Shown: positions 44,577 through 51,776 of the stretch, one piece after another
How the letters are laid out: the number at the start of each line of letters is the position of its first letter
Numbering within the stretch: the stretch's first letter is position 1
Origin: Desulfuromonas sp. CSMB_57
GTDB taxonomy: Bacteria; Desulfobacterota; Desulfuromonadia; Desulfuromonadales; Syntrophotaleaceae
NCBI RefSeq assembly: GCF_020194955.2
Contig: NZ_JAFCIY020000039.1
Coordinates: 38,290 to 102,289 of the forward strand
DNA length: 64,000 nt
Direction of reading: 5' to 3'
Made by a program: the position numbers and the translations under genes
Notes under the pieces: model-generated
The model's database searches: none
Seen by the model: the letters and a program-made list of their open reading frames with translations, nothing else
What the model was told of the DNA's origin: nothing

Positions 44577-44692
44577 CGTCTTTATGGAGAGTGGTGGAGG
44601 GACAGGCCCGACGATGCCACAGCAACCGGTCTGCCGAAAGCGGATGTCAGGTGCTAATTCCTGCTCCGCGGTGGCGGAGAAAAATGGGGACG
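44577..44692 (+). ncRNA. SAM-I (S-box) riboswitch
   Basis: The region contains the S-box hallmarks in order: GGTGGAGGGACAGGCCCG, GATGCCACAGCAACC, and AGGTGCTAATTCCTGC. A P1 helix can form between CGTCTTTAT (44577-44585) and the 3' segment ending ATGGGGACG (44684-44692) using several G-U pairs. A perfect hairpin GGACGGT/ACCGTCC (44687-44710) competes with P1 for the same 3' strand, and a terminator hairpin follows, so SAM binding should favour termination. It controls the two gamma-synthase genes downstream. Confidence 0.92.
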
Positions 44693-44733
44693 GTGCTTCA
44701 CGGGACCGTCCTGCCTGGGGTCGGTCGCGGCGA

Positions 44734-44767
44734 AGCCCCTTCTCAGTCCTGGTTGAGGGGGCTTTTT
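44734..44767 (+). terminator. SAM-dependent terminator in the riboswitch expression platform
   Basis: AGCCCCTTCTCA (44734-44745) pairs, with a small bulge, with TGAGGGGGCT (44754-44763), followed by TTTTT ending at 44767. An upstream TGGGG (near 44716-44720) can pair with the CCCC of the 5' arm, which would give the alternative, transcription-on fold. Confidence 0.8.
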
Positions 44768-44798
44768 ACGTGCCGGCCAGCCGGCAGGGGGACATGAG

Positions 44799-45956
44799 AT
44801 GAACGTGCACGAGCAATATCCGAGTCTGGACAGTCGCCTGGTGCAATACGGTGTCGGTCGTGATGCCGCCACCGGTGCAATCAGTTTTCCCATCTATCCC
44901 AGTGCCACCTATCGCCATCCGGAGGTGGGGGAGAGCACCGGTTTCGATTATACCCGCTCGGGCAACCCGACCCGTCAGGTATTGGAAGAGGCCCTGGCCG
45001 ATCTGGAGGGAGGCGCCCGGGGGCTGGTGTTTGCCTCGGGCATGGCGGCCCTGACCACCTTGTTTTTGCATTTTTCCTCCGGCGACCATCTGGTGGTTTC
45101 CCAGGATCTGTACGGCGGCACCTACCGGGTTCTTGACCAGGTGTTCGGCAAGCTTGGCGTGACTGCCAGCTATGTGGATACCACCGATGCCGCAGCCGTG
45201 GCGACGTCGATTCGGCCTGCGACTCGCGCTCTGTTGGTGGAGACACCCGGCAATCCTCTGTTGGGAGTGGCGGATCTTCGGGCCCTGGGGGACTTGTGCC
45301 GGCGGCACGAACTGCTGTTCATCGTCGATAATACCTTCCTCACCCCGGTACTGCAGCGTCCCATGGAGTTCGGCGCCGACGTGGTGGTTTATTCGGCGAC
45401 CAAATATTTCGGCGGCCACAATGACCTCTGTGCCGGCGCTCTGGTCGCCCGTTCCGCGGAATTGGGCGAACGGCTCTACTTTCTCCAGAACTCCACCGGC
45501 GCCATATTGCCGCCTCAGGATTGTTGGCTGCTGTTGCGTTCTCTCAAAACCCTGGCCCTGCGGCTGGAGCGGCATGGCCGCAATGCTTTGGAGGTAGCCC
45601 GGTGGTTGCAACACCATCCCAGGGTCTCGGCGGTCTACTATCCCGGGTTGCCGGAACATCCCGGCCATGACCTGGCCCGGAACCAGGCCCACGGCTTTGG
45701 CGGCATGTTGTCCTTCCGGGTCGACAGTCCGACCATGGCCCGCCAGGTGCTCAAACGGCTGAACCTGATCAGTTTCGCCGAAAGCCTTGGCGGCGTGGAG
45801 TCCCTCATGACCCTGCCGGCGGTGCAGACCCATGCCGATATCCCTGAAGCAGAGCGGCTGCGCCTGGGGATCTGCGAAAGCCTGCTGCGATTATCGGTGG
45901 GCATCGAAAATGCCCAAGACATCATCGCCGATCTGGCACAGGCGCTGGCAGGCTGA
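44799..45956 (+). CDS. Cystathionine gamma-synthase family PLP enzyme, paralogue 1
   Basis: A 385-residue Cys/Met-metabolism PLP enzyme. Features: FDYTRSGNPTRQVLEEALADLEGG, ASGMAAL, DLYGGTYR, VETPGNP, VDNTF and the PLP lysine in YSATKYFGGHND. Family members act as cystathionine gamma-synthase, O-acetylhomoserine sulfhydrylase or gamma-lyase; the motifs do not separate these safely. A SAM-I riboswitch directly upstream favours a methionine-biosynthetic role. The start has AGGGGG 8 nt upstream. The TGA stop is also the first triplet of a 7-bp repeat array. Confidence 0.85.
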   Translation: MNVHEQYPSLDSRLVQYGVGRDAATGAISFPIYPSATYRHPEVGESTGFDYTRSGNPTRQVLEEALADLEGGARGLVFASGMAALTTLFLHFSSGDHLVVSQDLYGGTYRVLDQVFGKLGVTASYVDTTDAAAVATSIRPATRALLVETPGNPLLGVADLRALGDLCRRHELLFIVDNTFLTPVLQRPMEFGADVVVYSATKYFGGHNDLCAGALVARSAELGERLYFLQNSTGAILPPQDCWLLLRSLKTLALRLERHGRNALEVARWLQHHPRVSAVYYPGLPEHPGHDLARNQAHGFGGMLSFRVDSPTMARQVLKRLNLISFAESLGGVESLMTLPAVQTHADIPEAERLRLGICESLLRLSVGIENAQDIIADLAQALAG

Positions 45957-46051
45957 AGACTGAAGACTGAAGGCAGAAGGCAGAAGGCAGAAGGCTGAAG
46001 GCTGAAGGCTGAAGGCTGACCACTGACCACTGACCACTGACCACTGACGAC
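45954..46051 (+). repeat. Array of fourteen 7-bp repeats between the two gamma-synthase genes
   Basis: Exactly 14 contiguous heptamers, a 98-nt run without gaps: TGAAGAC x2, TGAAGGC, AGAAGGC x3, TGAAGGC x3, TGACCAC x4, TGACGAC. All units are variants of a common NGANGNC-like frame, most beginning TGA. The first unit supplies the stop codon of the upstream gene. Heptamer tandem repeats of this type are known in intergenic DNA of some bacteria; no spacer structure makes it CRISPR-like. Confidence 0.95.
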
Positions 46052-46100
46052 GCGTCGTTGCGGCTGCCTTGCGGCAGCTTTGAACCGCGGAGGTACGATT

Positions 46101-47267
46101 ATGACCGACCATTCCCATGACCATGCCCGCCAACTGCGTACCGCCACCCTGCTGGTGCACCAGGGCCGGGATCGGGATCCCTTTACCGGCGCCGCGGCGG
46201 TACCCATCTATACGGCGGCGACTTACCACCAACCGGGGGGGCAGGGGGGCGGTTACGATTATGCCCGCAGCGGCAACCCCAGTCGGGAGCAGGTGGAGGA
46301 GGCCATTGCCCTGTTGGAGGGCGGGACGGCCGGTTTCGCCTATGCCTCGGGCATGGCGGCCATCGCCGGGGCCCTGTCCCTGTTACGGAGCGGCGACCAC
46401 CTGCTGGCCTCCCTGGATCTGTACGGCGGCAGTTATCGCTACCTGAGTACCGTGCTGCCGCGGCAGGGCATCGCCGTCGACTTTGTCGATACCACGGATG
46501 TTGCTGTGGTCGCCGCGGCCATCCGCCCCGAAACCCGGGCCATTTACATCGAGACGCCGTCCAATCCCCTGTTCCGCATCACCGATCTGCGCGCCATGGT
46601 GGCCTTGGCCCGCAGCCACAACCTTTTGACCTTGCTCGACAACACCTTCATGACGCCGCTGTTGCAGCCCGCCCTGGCCCTGGGCATCGATGTGGCGATT
46701 CATTCCGCCACCAAGTTTCTGGGCGGCCATTCGGACCTGCTCGCCGGCCTGACGGTCACCGCCGATGCCGACCTGGCCCGGCGCCTGAAGCACTATCAGA
46801 ATGCCGCCGGCAATGTGCTGGCGCCCTTCGACGCCTATCTGCTCAGTCGGGGCATCAAAACCCTCAAGGTGCGCCTGGAAGCGGCCCAGAGCAACGCCGG
46901 GCAATTGGCCGAGCGTCTGCGGCGGCATTCCGCCGTCCACCGGGTCTACTACCCCGGGCTGGACGATTTTCCCCATCGGGACCGACACCTTGCCCAGGCC
47001 GCCGGACCCGGTGCGGTGCTGTCCCTGGAACTGCGCCACATCGCCCAAGTCGGCCGATTGCTAGAGCGGATCCGTCTGCCCATCATCGCTCCGAGCCTGG
47101 GAGGCGTGGAAACCATCCTGACTCATTGCTGGTCCATGTCCCATGCGGCTGTTCCCGAGGAGGTCAAGGCCAGCCTGGGGCTGTCGCAAAATCTGCTGCG
47201 GTTGTCCGTGGGAATTGAAGATGTGGAAGATCTTTGGGCCGACCTGGAGCAGGCTCTTGAAGGCTGA
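46101..47267 (+). CDS. Cystathionine gamma-synthase family PLP enzyme, paralogue 2
   Basis: A 388-residue paralogue of the preceding gene. It has YDYARSGNPSREQVEEAIALLEGG, SGMAAIAG, DLYGGSYRYL, IETPSNPL, LDNTFMTPLL and the PLP lysine in HSATKFLGGHSDLLAG. The N-terminus is His-rich (MTDHSHDHARQL). Likely reaction is cystathionine synthesis or cleavage; which paralogue does which cannot be told. GGAGGT lies 7 nt before the ATG. It should share the upstream riboswitch. Its final codons run into a second heptamer array. Confidence 0.85.
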   Translation: MTDHSHDHARQLRTATLLVHQGRDRDPFTGAAAVPIYTAATYHQPGGQGGGYDYARSGNPSREQVEEAIALLEGGTAGFAYASGMAAIAGALSLLRSGDHLLASLDLYGGSYRYLSTVLPRQGIAVDFVDTTDVAVVAAAIRPETRAIYIETPSNPLFRITDLRAMVALARSHNLLTLLDNTFMTPLLQPALALGIDVAIHSATKFLGGHSDLLAGLTVTADADLARRLKHYQNAAGNVLAPFDAYLLSRGIKTLKVRLEAAQSNAGQLAERLRRHSAVHRVYYPGLDDFPHRDRHLAQAAGPGAVLSLELRHIAQVGRLLERIRLPIIAPSLGGVETILTHCWSMSHAAVPEEVKASLGLSQNLLRLSVGIEDVEDLWADLEQALEG

Positions 47268-47299
47268 CGGCTGAAGTCTGAAGACTAAAGACTGAAGGC
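47258..47299 (+). repeat. Second 7-bp repeat array after paralogue 2
   Basis: Six contiguous units: TGAAGGC, TGACGGC, TGAAGTC, TGAAGAC, TAAAGAC, TGAAGGC. The first unit lies within the last codons of the gene and the second supplies its TGA stop. The units belong to the same family as the array at 45954-46051, so the two probably share an origin. Confidence 0.9.
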
Positions 47300-47356
47300 A
47301 GGGCATCCCCGGGACGGGGGCCCAGGCGGGACGGCGGCCCGGGAAGCGATTTTCCC

Positions 47357-47830
47357 TCAGATGTAAAACATGAGGTGCTGGTCCGCTTCGCGCGTTACGC
47401 CCATGGCGGCGGCCCGGTCACAGAGGGTCTGCAGGGTCATGGACTGATAATAGGCGCTGAGGAGGTCGGCGGCTTCCTGCCAGACGGTCTGGGTGACGCA
47501 TCGACCGGACAGGGCGCACAGCTTTTTGCTCCCGCGGGCTGCTTTCGGTGCGGTGCAATCGACCAGCAGGATATCCCCTTCGGCGGCCTCGATGACTTCC
47601 CGTACGGTGATCCGGTCCGGTTGCCGGGCCAACAAGTACCCGCCCAGCGGTCCCTTCTTGCTCTCCAGAATGCCGGCTTTCTTGAAGGCCTGGAAAATCT
47701 GTTCCAGGTAGCGGGGCGAGATGCCCTGCCGCCGGGAAATATCCTTGACCTGGATGGGCTGGTTGCCGGCGTTGTAGGCCATGTCGAACAGGGCGCGCAG
47801 GCCGTAGCGGCTTTTGGTCGATAATCTCAT
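47357..47830 (-). CDS. Rrf2-family transcriptional regulator (IscR/CymR-like)
   Basis: A 157-residue winged-helix regulator starting MRLSTKSRYGLRALFDMAYN. Three cysteines occur in the C-terminal half (VDCTAPKAARGSKKLC, then GRC, near residues 89-110), a spacing suggestive of an IscR-type Fe-S cluster but longer than in IscR (C-x14-C-x5-C). It may respond to Fe-S or cysteine status. The start at 47830 is preferred; the frame beyond it shadows the desulfurase gene. It is the last gene of the nadA unit. Confidence 0.85.
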   Translation of the reverse strand: MRLSTKSRYGLRALFDMAYNAGNQPIQVKDISRRQGISPRYLEQIFQAFKKAGILESKKGPLGGYLLARQPDRITVREVIEAAEGDILLVDCTAPKAARGSKKLCALSGRCVTQTVWQEAADLLSAYYQSMTLQTLCDRAAAMGVTREADQHLMFYI

Positions 47831-47876
47831 GGCAATCTCCGGGCGTTGAAGGGGAAGAGGGGCTGGCGCAAAGCTG

Positions 47877-49031
47877 CTAACCCTTTGCCAGAACGTGGAG
47901 CGCCTGCAAAAGCGTGTCGATGTCCGCGCTGGTGTTGAAGAGGCCGGGACTGATGCGCACCGTGCCGTCGGGAAAACTGCCGATGGTGCGGTGGGCCTCG
48001 GGTGCGCAATGCAAACCGGTGCGCACGCAGATGCCGAAATCGGCATCAAGGCGGTAGCCGATTTCGGCCGGATCGCGACCGGCAAGGTTGATGGAAACCA
48101 CCCCGGCATGGCATGCAGCTTCCCCGGGACCGTAGATGCGAACCCCGTCAAGGCGTTTCAGGCCGCTCAGCACCTGCTCCAGCAGGGCCGCTTTGTGGCG
48201 GCGTACCGCTTGCAGGCCGCGGCTTTGCAGGTACAGCAGGCCCGCCCGCAAGCCCGCCAGACCGGGCAGATTGACCGTGCCGCTCTCCAGGCGTTCCGGC
48301 AATTCCTCCGGAGGCAGGGGGGACGTGGAATCGCCGCCGGTCCCGCCAAAATTGAGGGGCCGGGGCTGCAGCCCCTCCCGGACGTAGAGAAAACCGGTGC
48401 CGGCCGGGCCCAGCAGGTTTTTGTGCCCCGGCACGGCGAGCAGATCGATGCCCTGGGCTTCGACGTCGATGGGCAGCAGTCCGGCGCTCTGGGCCGCGTC
48501 CACCAGCAGCAGGATGCCCTCGGCTCGGCACCAGGGTCCAAGTTCTTCAATGGGCTGGATGGTGCCGGTGACGTTGGCGGCATGGGTAAGGGCCACCATG
48601 CGGGTTCGCTTGGTGCCTTGAGTTGCCGCCGCGCGGATGTCATGGGCAGCAACCAGTCCGGAGGCGTCGGCAGGCACCCGCACCACCTCGATGCCCCGCT
48701 GCTGCAGGGCATGCAGAGGACGCAGGACGGCATTGTGCTCCATGCTGCTGGTGATCACCCGATCCCCGGGCTGCAACAGGCCGAACAAGGCCAGGTTGAG
48801 AGCTTCCGTCGCCCCGGAAGTGAACACCACCCGCGAGGCGTCGGCGATGCCGAAGAAGTCCGCCACGGTTTCGCGAATGTCGAACAGCAGCCGGCCCGCC
48901 TGCAGGGCCAGCCGATAGCTGCCGCGGCCCGGACTGGTCCCAAGGTGGTCGATGACCTCGGCCACGGCGCGGCTGACACCCGGGGCCTTGGGAAAGGATG
49001 TTGCGGCATTGTCGAGATAGATGTCCGCCAT
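47877..49031 (-). CDS. Cysteine desulfurase, class V aminotransferase fold (SufS/NifS-like)
   Basis: A 384-residue PLP desulfurase. Features: YLDNAATSFPKAP, SGATEALNLALFGLL, TSSMEHNAVLRPL, the PLP lysine in AVPGHKNLLGPAGTG and the persulfide-forming Cys in VRTGLHCAPEAH (near residue 345). It mobilises sulfur from cysteine for Fe-S clusters or sulfur carriers. ATG at 49031 is followed 27 nt upstream by the DUF3343 gene; the frame opens 10 codons further but the family starts here. Confidence 0.9.
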   Translation of the reverse strand: MADIYLDNAATSFPKAPGVSRAVAEVIDHLGTSPGRGSYRLALQAGRLLFDIRETVADFFGIADASRVVFTSGATEALNLALFGLLQPGDRVITSSMEHNAVLRPLHALQQRGIEVVRVPADASGLVAAHDIRAAATQGTKRTRMVALTHAANVTGTIQPIEELGPWCRAEGILLLVDAAQSAGLLPIDVEAQGIDLLAVPGHKNLLGPAGTGFLYVREGLQPRPLNFGGTGGDSTSPLPPEELPERLESGTVNLPGLAGLRAGLLYLQSRGLQAVRRHKAALLEQVLSGLKRLDGVRIYGPGEAACHAGVVSINLAGRDPAEIGYRLDADFGICVRTGLHCAPEAHRTIGSFPDGTVRISPGLFNTSADIDTLLQALHVLAKG

Positions 49032-49057
49032 GGTAAATTCCGCTGGTTGGGATAATC

Positions 49058-49321
49058 TCAAGCCGCTTTTTCCACCGGCTGCAGGCCGGTCGGCGTCTGG
49101 CGAAAGGCTTTGCTCGGTTCCATGCCGGCCGCCGCCAAAGTCGCCAGGACCGCCTGGAAAATATTCTCCGCCAGGCGGATGGCCAAGGCGCAGCCTTCCA
49201 CCAGGCCGGCGGGTGCCGGAATCAGGGTGATGGGCAAGTGCGCCTGCTTGAGAATCTTTTCGGCTTTCATGGCCCGGTGGGGCGAGCCGAAGATGATGAT
49301 GATGTCGTCACTCTTGAGCAT
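49058..49321 (-). CDS. DUF3343 putative sulfur/selenium carrier
   Basis: An 87-residue protein with the DUF3343 pattern IIIIFGSPHRAMKAEKILKQA, PAPAGLVEGCALAIRL, whose single conserved Cys (near residue 44) is the proposed carrier site. Members often lie beside NifS-like or YedF-type genes. Here it sits between nadA and the desulfurase on one strand. Function is inferred from context; no biochemical role can be read from sequence alone. Confidence 0.75.
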   Translation of the reverse strand: MLKSDDIIIIFGSPHRAMKAEKILKQAHLPITLIPAPAGLVEGCALAIRLAENIFQAVLATLAAAGMEPSKAFRQTPTGLQPVEKAA

Positions 49322-49349
49322 CGGTTCACAGCTCCTGGAAGCCCGGTAT

Positions 49350-50270
49350 TCAGCTCTCCCTTGGCACGGCCAGCATGCGCTCCAAGGCGATGCGGGCCCG
49401 CTTCGCGATATCCTGCGGCACGGTCACCCGGGGCGCCATGTTCAACAAACTGTCGCGCAGATCCTCCAGGCCGATGAGCTTCATGTTGGGGCAGATCAGC
49501 ACGTCGCCGGCCAGGATGAATTCCTTGTCCGGGTTTTCCTTGCGCATCCGGTAGAGAATGCCCATCTCGGTACCGATGATGAACTTGGGACCGGGATGGT
49601 TGCGGACATATTCGTACATGCCGCTGGTCGAGCAGATGTGGTCGGCCAGTTCCAGCACGTCCGGCTGGCATTCGGGATGGGCGATGAAGGGCGCGCCGGG
49701 ATGAGCGGCCATGATCTTTTTGATGGCCTCGGGCCGCAGGTTCTCGTGGGTCGGGCAGAAGCCGGGCCAGAAATGAAAAGTCCGTTCCGGGCAACGTGAG
49801 GCGACATAGCGGCCCAGGTTGCGATCCGGGGCGAAGATGATTTCCCCCGGCGGCAGGGAGCGGACCACCTGCACGGCATTGGCGCTGGTGCAGCAGATAT
49901 CCGTCTCGGCCTTGGTGGCGGCGGTGCTGTTGACGTAGGTGACCACCGTGGCGTCCGGATATTTTTGTTTCATCTCCCGCAGGCCTTCGGCGGTGATCAT
50001 GTCGGCCATGGGACAGCCGGCGTCCAGGCGCGGCAACAGGACGGTCTTGTCCGGGGCCAGGATCGCGGCGCTCTCCGCCATGAAGTGCACGCCGCAGAAG
50101 ACAATGACGTCCTTGTCGGTCCGGGCGGCGGCCAGGGACAGGCCCAGGGAATCGCCGGTCAGATCGGCAATTTCCTGGATTTCATCGCGCTGGTAGTTAT
50201 GAGCCAGAATCAGGGCGTTGCGTTGCGCCGCCAGCGCCCGGATTTCTTCAATTAATTTTTCCTCTTGCAT
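49350..50270 (-). CDS. nadA: Quinolinate synthase A
   Basis: A 306-residue NadA. The three 4Fe-4S cysteines are in [13 protein letters not shown] [23 protein letters not shown] and [12 protein letters not shown], and the N-terminal [15 protein letters not shown] and [10 protein letters not shown] form the active site. It makes quinolinate from iminoaspartate and dihydroxyacetone phosphate for NAD synthesis. It needs an Fe-S cluster, and the desulfurase and carrier candidate lie in the same unit, as nifS-like genes do near nad genes in other bacteria. Confidence 0.96.
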   Translation of the reverse strand: MQEEKLIEEIRALAAQRNALILAHNYQRDEIQEIADLTGDSLGLSLAAARTDKDVIVFCGVHFMAESAAILAPDKTVLLPRLDAGCPMADMITAEGLREMKQKYPDATVVTYVNSTAATKAETDICCTSANAVQVVRSLPPGEIIFAPDRNLGRYVASRCPERTFHFWPGFCPTHENLRPEAIKKIMAAHPGAPFIAHPECQPDVLELADHICSTSGMYEYVRNHPGPKFIIGTEMGILYRMRKENPDKEFILAGDVLICPNMKLIGLEDLRDSLLNMAPRVTVPQDIAKRARIALERMLAVPRES

Positions 50271-50394
50271 CGGATTGTCCCCCTGCTAGAAAGTTTTTGG
50301 CTATAGGAGATTTTCCGATAAATCTACTAAAAATGTCAACAATTTCTTCGAAAACTTGCCTTGTTCGCTTTGCAATCAGGGTCGCATCCGATCG

Positions 50395-50429
50395 CGGACC
50401 CGCAGCACATTGAGCCTGCTGCGGGTCCG
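50395..50429. terminator. 13-bp inverted repeat between nadA and hydE, terminator-like
   Basis: CGGACCCGCAGCA (50395-50407) pairs perfectly with TGCTGCGGGTCCG (50417-50429) across a 9-nt loop. It lies 15 nt after the hydE stop. A short TTTT occurs on the plus-strand side, but the minus-strand side has no T-run, so termination for hydE would not be classical. Confidence 0.55.
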
Positions 50430-50443
50430 GCGGTTTTGGTCCT

Positions 50444-51487
50444 TCAGGCCAATTGGCGCCGGGGCGCATCGCCGCGTCCCCGGCCGACTTCGCGACCGAT
50501 GGAGCGGATCCGGCCGTGCATGCAGGCGCGACAGTCGGAAGCCGTCTCGTCGATACAGGCCTTGGATGGATAGATTTCGTAGAGGGCCCGGTATTTTTTC
50601 GGGGTCAGGTTGGGCATGACGATGTTCGCCCCGCGGGACAGGCAGAGTTCCCGGCCGGTCGGGGTATTGAGGGTCGCCAGGGCGGTGGTGGCCGGGATGT
50701 TGGCCGACGGGCAGACCAGGCGAGCCAGGGCCATGACCTTGTAGGTCAACAGTTCCGTGTTGGGCACCTGTTCCTCGGATGCGATGGTCGAGGCGCCCGG
50801 TTGACCCAGCAGGGTGGCGCCATGGGGGATGAAGGGACCGACCCCGATCATATCGAGTTCGAGTGCACGGAACTGTTCGATGTCCGCGGCCAGATCATCC
50901 CAGGTCTGGCCGGGAATGCCGATCATGACGCCGCTGCCCGTTTCATAGCCGAGGGCCTTGATGGTGCGCAGCAGGGTGATTCGGTCCGGTGCGCCGCCCG
51001 GCAGAGCCGGGTGGATGCGCTGGTAGAGGGTTGGATTGGAGGTCTCGAAACGCAGCAGATAGCGATCCGCGCCCGCCTGGCGCCAGGCGGCCAAATCTTC
51101 TTCGCTGCGCTCGCCGAGGCTCAGGGTGACGGCCAGGGGGGTCTCACCCTTGATGCGCCGCACCAGATCGGCCACCCATTGCCGGGTCAGGCCGGGATCT
51201 TCCCCAGCTTGGATGACCACCGTGCCGTAGCCGAAACTCAGGCCTTCATGGGCACAGGCCAGGATTTCTTCGACCGGCATCCGGTAGCGGGTGACGGCCG
51301 TATTGCCGGCCTGCAGGCCGCAGTAGTGACATTGGCGGATGCAATGGTTGGAGATTTCCAGCAGGCCGCGCAGATGCACGGCATCACCCACCTCCTGCCG
51401 GCGTACTCCGTCGGCAGTCTGCCACAGGGTTTCCAGATGACTTTCGTCGGTGGTTTTCAGGTAGTCCAGGATCTGTTCTCTGGTCAT
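50444..51487 (-). CDS. hydE: [FeFe]-hydrogenase maturase HydE (radical SAM)
   Basis: A 347-residue radical-SAM protein. The CxxxCxxC motif reads NHCIRQCHYCGLQAGN near residue 48; HLRGLLEISN before it and RYRMPVEEILACA after it match HydE, which helps build the dithiomethylamine/CO ligands of the H-cluster. A C-terminal cysteine group CIDETASDCRACMHG may bind a second cluster, as in many HydE. No hydF or hydG is in the window. It is separated from nadA by 173 nt and an inverted repeat. A BioB/PylB relative is the alternative. Confidence 0.85.
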   Translation of the reverse strand: MTREQILDYLKTTDESHLETLWQTADGVRRQEVGDAVHLRGLLEISNHCIRQCHYCGLQAGNTAVTRYRMPVEEILACAHEGLSFGYGTVVIQAGEDPGLTRQWVADLVRRIKGETPLAVTLSLGERSEEDLAAWRQAGADRYLLRFETSNPTLYQRIHPALPGGAPDRITLLRTIKALGYETGSGVMIGIPGQTWDDLAADIEQFRALELDMIGVGPFIPHGATLLGQPGASTIASEEQVPNTELLTYKVMALARLVCPSANIPATTALATLNTPTGRELCLSRGANIVMPNLTPKKYRALYEIYPSKACIDETASDCRACMHGRIRSIGREVGRGRGDAPRRQLA

Positions 51488-51776
51488 GAGCCGTCCCTTC
51501 TTAGATGCGTTGCGCAGTTGTTGATAAATCAACTATGTATAAGTGGTAACAAACCAAATCAAAAAAGTCAATAAAAGAATTGGGCATGGCTTTTGTATTT
51601 TTAGTAAAAAAATAGGGTATGGAGGTGGTAGCGCGTCGCGCTTGGAGGGCTTTGATAAAATTAATTTTTATTATTTATCGTGGTTTCAAGCATCTTTTCT
51701 GCGCTTGGATATAATTTCTCAAGTCATGGGAGGCTGAGCTTTGTTTTCTAATAAACAGCATTAAGAAGGGACCGCC

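Noticed and set aside
45954..46051. Possible CRISPR array
   Set aside because: Units are 7 bp, contiguous and without spacers; no cas gene is nearby.
51523..51536. GTTGATAAATCAAC upstream of hydE as an FNR site
   Set aside because: The half-sites TTGAT/ATCAA are separated by 2 nt, not the 4 nt of FNR boxes.
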